The position numbers and the translations under genes are program-made. Positions 63,252-64,000 of a stretch of 64,000 nucleotides of DNA are shown here, piece by piece (position 1 is the first letter of the stretch; every line of letters starts with the position of its first letter). The stretch covers positions 62,001 through 126,000 of the forward strand of contig PLDC01000017.1 in assembly GCA_003134995.1 (NCBI GenBank), written 5' to 3'. The notes under the pieces are model-generated. The model saw nothing but the letters and a program-made list of their open reading frames with translations, ran no database searches and was not told the DNA's origin. The stretch is from Acidobacteriaceae bacterium. Lineage in GTDB: Bacteria; Acidobacteriota; Terriglobia; Terriglobales; Acidobacteriaceae.

Positions 63252-64000
63252 GTGCGCTCACTAGTCCACCTCGGCCTTCTCTTTCTCGTTCTGCCGCTCG
63301 CCCTTCGCGTCGACGCGCAGAGCAACGCCGGAGAACTTCGCCTGAAAGTCACCGGCCCGGACGGCCTGCCAGTCAAGGCTTCCGTCGAACTTCTCAGCCA
63401 GGGCAACGAGTACCACCACACCTTCACGACGGACGATCAGGGCAACCTGAGTGCTCGGCGCTTGCCCTACGGTATGTACCAGGTTCAGATTCAAGTCGAG
63501 GGCTTTGCTCCGGTTTCGGAGCCAGTTGAAATACGTTCCGCGCTTCCCTTGGATCGCACAATTCGGCTGAAACTCATTTCAGCTTCCGAATCCGTGACGG
63601 TCAGCGCCGCCGGCACACTGGTCGATCCCTATCGTGCTGGCTCAGTCAATGAGATGGGTTTGCAGACGATCGAGAATCGATTGACCGCGCTCCCCGGCCG
63701 CTCCATGCAGGAGTTGGTGAACTCAGAACCCGGCTGGCTTTACGAAGGTAATGCGGTCCTGCATCCGCGCGGATCCGAATATCAAACTCAGTTTGTCGTC
63801 GACGGAATTCCCATCACCGACAACCGTTCGCCAAGCTTCGGCCCCGAAGTCGAAGCCGATGACGCCGAATCTCTCAAGATTTATACCGCAGGCATTCCCG
63901 CGGAATTCGGCAGGAAGTTGGGCGGAGTGGTTGAGGTCAACACACTCAAGAGCGCAGATCCGGGGTTCCACGGACAGCTCACTTTGTTCGGCGGCACTTA
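63252..64000 (+). CDS. TonB-dependent receptor, N-terminal part (truncated by window end)
   Basis: Open frame from GTG 63252 to the window end (249 codons). Signal peptide LVHLGLLFLVLPLALRVDAQ, then a carboxypeptidase-regulatory-like beta domain (LRLKVTGPDGLPVKASVELLSQG, GMYQVQIQVEGFAP), a linker with SVTVSAAG, and the start of the plug domain (TALPGRSMQELVNSEPGW, FVVDGIPITDNR, ESLKIYTAGIPAEFGRKLGGVVEV). This is the acidobacterial type of OM receptor; the ligand is unknown. Start is uncertain since no ribosome binding site is evident. Confidence 0.85.
   Translation, partial: MRSLVHLGLLFLVLPLALRVDAQSNAGELRLKVTGPDGLPVKASVELLSQGNEYHHTFTTDDQGNLSARRLPYGMYQVQIQVEGFAPVSEPVEIRSALPLDRTIRLKLISASESVTVSAAGTLVDPYRAGSVNEMGLQTIENRLTALPGRSMQELVNSEPGWLYEGNAVLHPRGSEYQTQFVVDGIPITDNRSPSFGPEVEADDAESLKIYTAGIPAEFGRKLGGVVEVNTLKSADPGFHGQLTLFGGT

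Noticed and set aside
1-64000. CRISPR array or prophage
   Set aside because: No regularly spaced 24-40-nt direct repeats and no phage structural genes are visible.

Overview
The window looks like chromosome of an acidobacterium (Acidobacteriota, Terriglobia/Koribacter-like). This is inferred from gene content: winged-helix/PD40 propeller regulators, GloVer-repeat secreted proteins, a carboxypeptidase-regulatory-domain TonB receptor, tandem PF04185 phosphoesterases, abundant intergenic hairpin repeats and an 8/4-type (allo-)tRNA. No 16S rRNA is present, so the assignment is an inference. There is no phage, plasmid backbone or CRISPR array.

Layout. 1-4100: a lipoprotein with four Ig-like repeats fused to a phosphoesterase, then about 0.9 kb of hairpin repeats. 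4.1-9.9 kb: B12-fold radical SAM protein, secreted protein, glmU, an SDR and a glutaredoxin-like protein. 9.9-16.0 kb: four tandem secreted phosphoesterases on the minus strand, apparently two transcription units with similar structured leaders. 16.2-21.2 kb: acyl-CoA-ligase-like enzyme, secreted propeller, TrkA-N protein without a pore signature, and an esterase-fold protein lacking its catalytic Ser and His. 21.3-35.0 kb: a potassium island with split kdpD (kinase half divergent from sensor half), kdpE, porin, a 28-aa ORF, kdpF-A-B-C, and a second kinase/NtrC-type regulator pair. Direct repeats with 11-bp period resembling KdpE boxes lie at two places in it. 35.0-35.6 kb: an unusual tRNA with 8-bp acceptor and 4-bp T stem, then a promoter and hairpin bounding a roughly 70-nt RNA. 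35.6-37.8 kb: a large FecR/DUF6600 protein. 38094-40613: an exactly delimited IS1595-family transposon (imperfect 25-bp terminal repeats, perfect 8-bp target duplication) carrying three passenger genes. 41-48 kb: GloVer protein, YceI, small secreted proteins and a transcriptional-regulator propeller. 48.1-53.1 kb: a minus-strand operon of response regulator, kinase, porin and cupredoxin-like protein. 53.4-58.5 kb: TrmJ-like methyltransferase, a pseudokinase-TonB fusion, tRNA-Lys, DAHP synthase, an orphan Flp pilin and a UbiA prenyltransferase. 58.7-64 kb: GH30 glycosidase with a CBM, M13 metallopeptidase and the start of a TonB-dependent receptor.

Main themes are potassium homeostasis, secreted phosphate/polymer hydrolysis, outer-membrane transport and signalling. 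The points most worth follow-up are the tRNA-like gene and adjacent small RNA, the transposon with passengers, the two pseudoenzymes (esterase fold and kinase-TonB), the split kdpD, the phosphoesterase array with RBS-sequestering leaders, and intergenic elements made of short tandem repeats facing each other.
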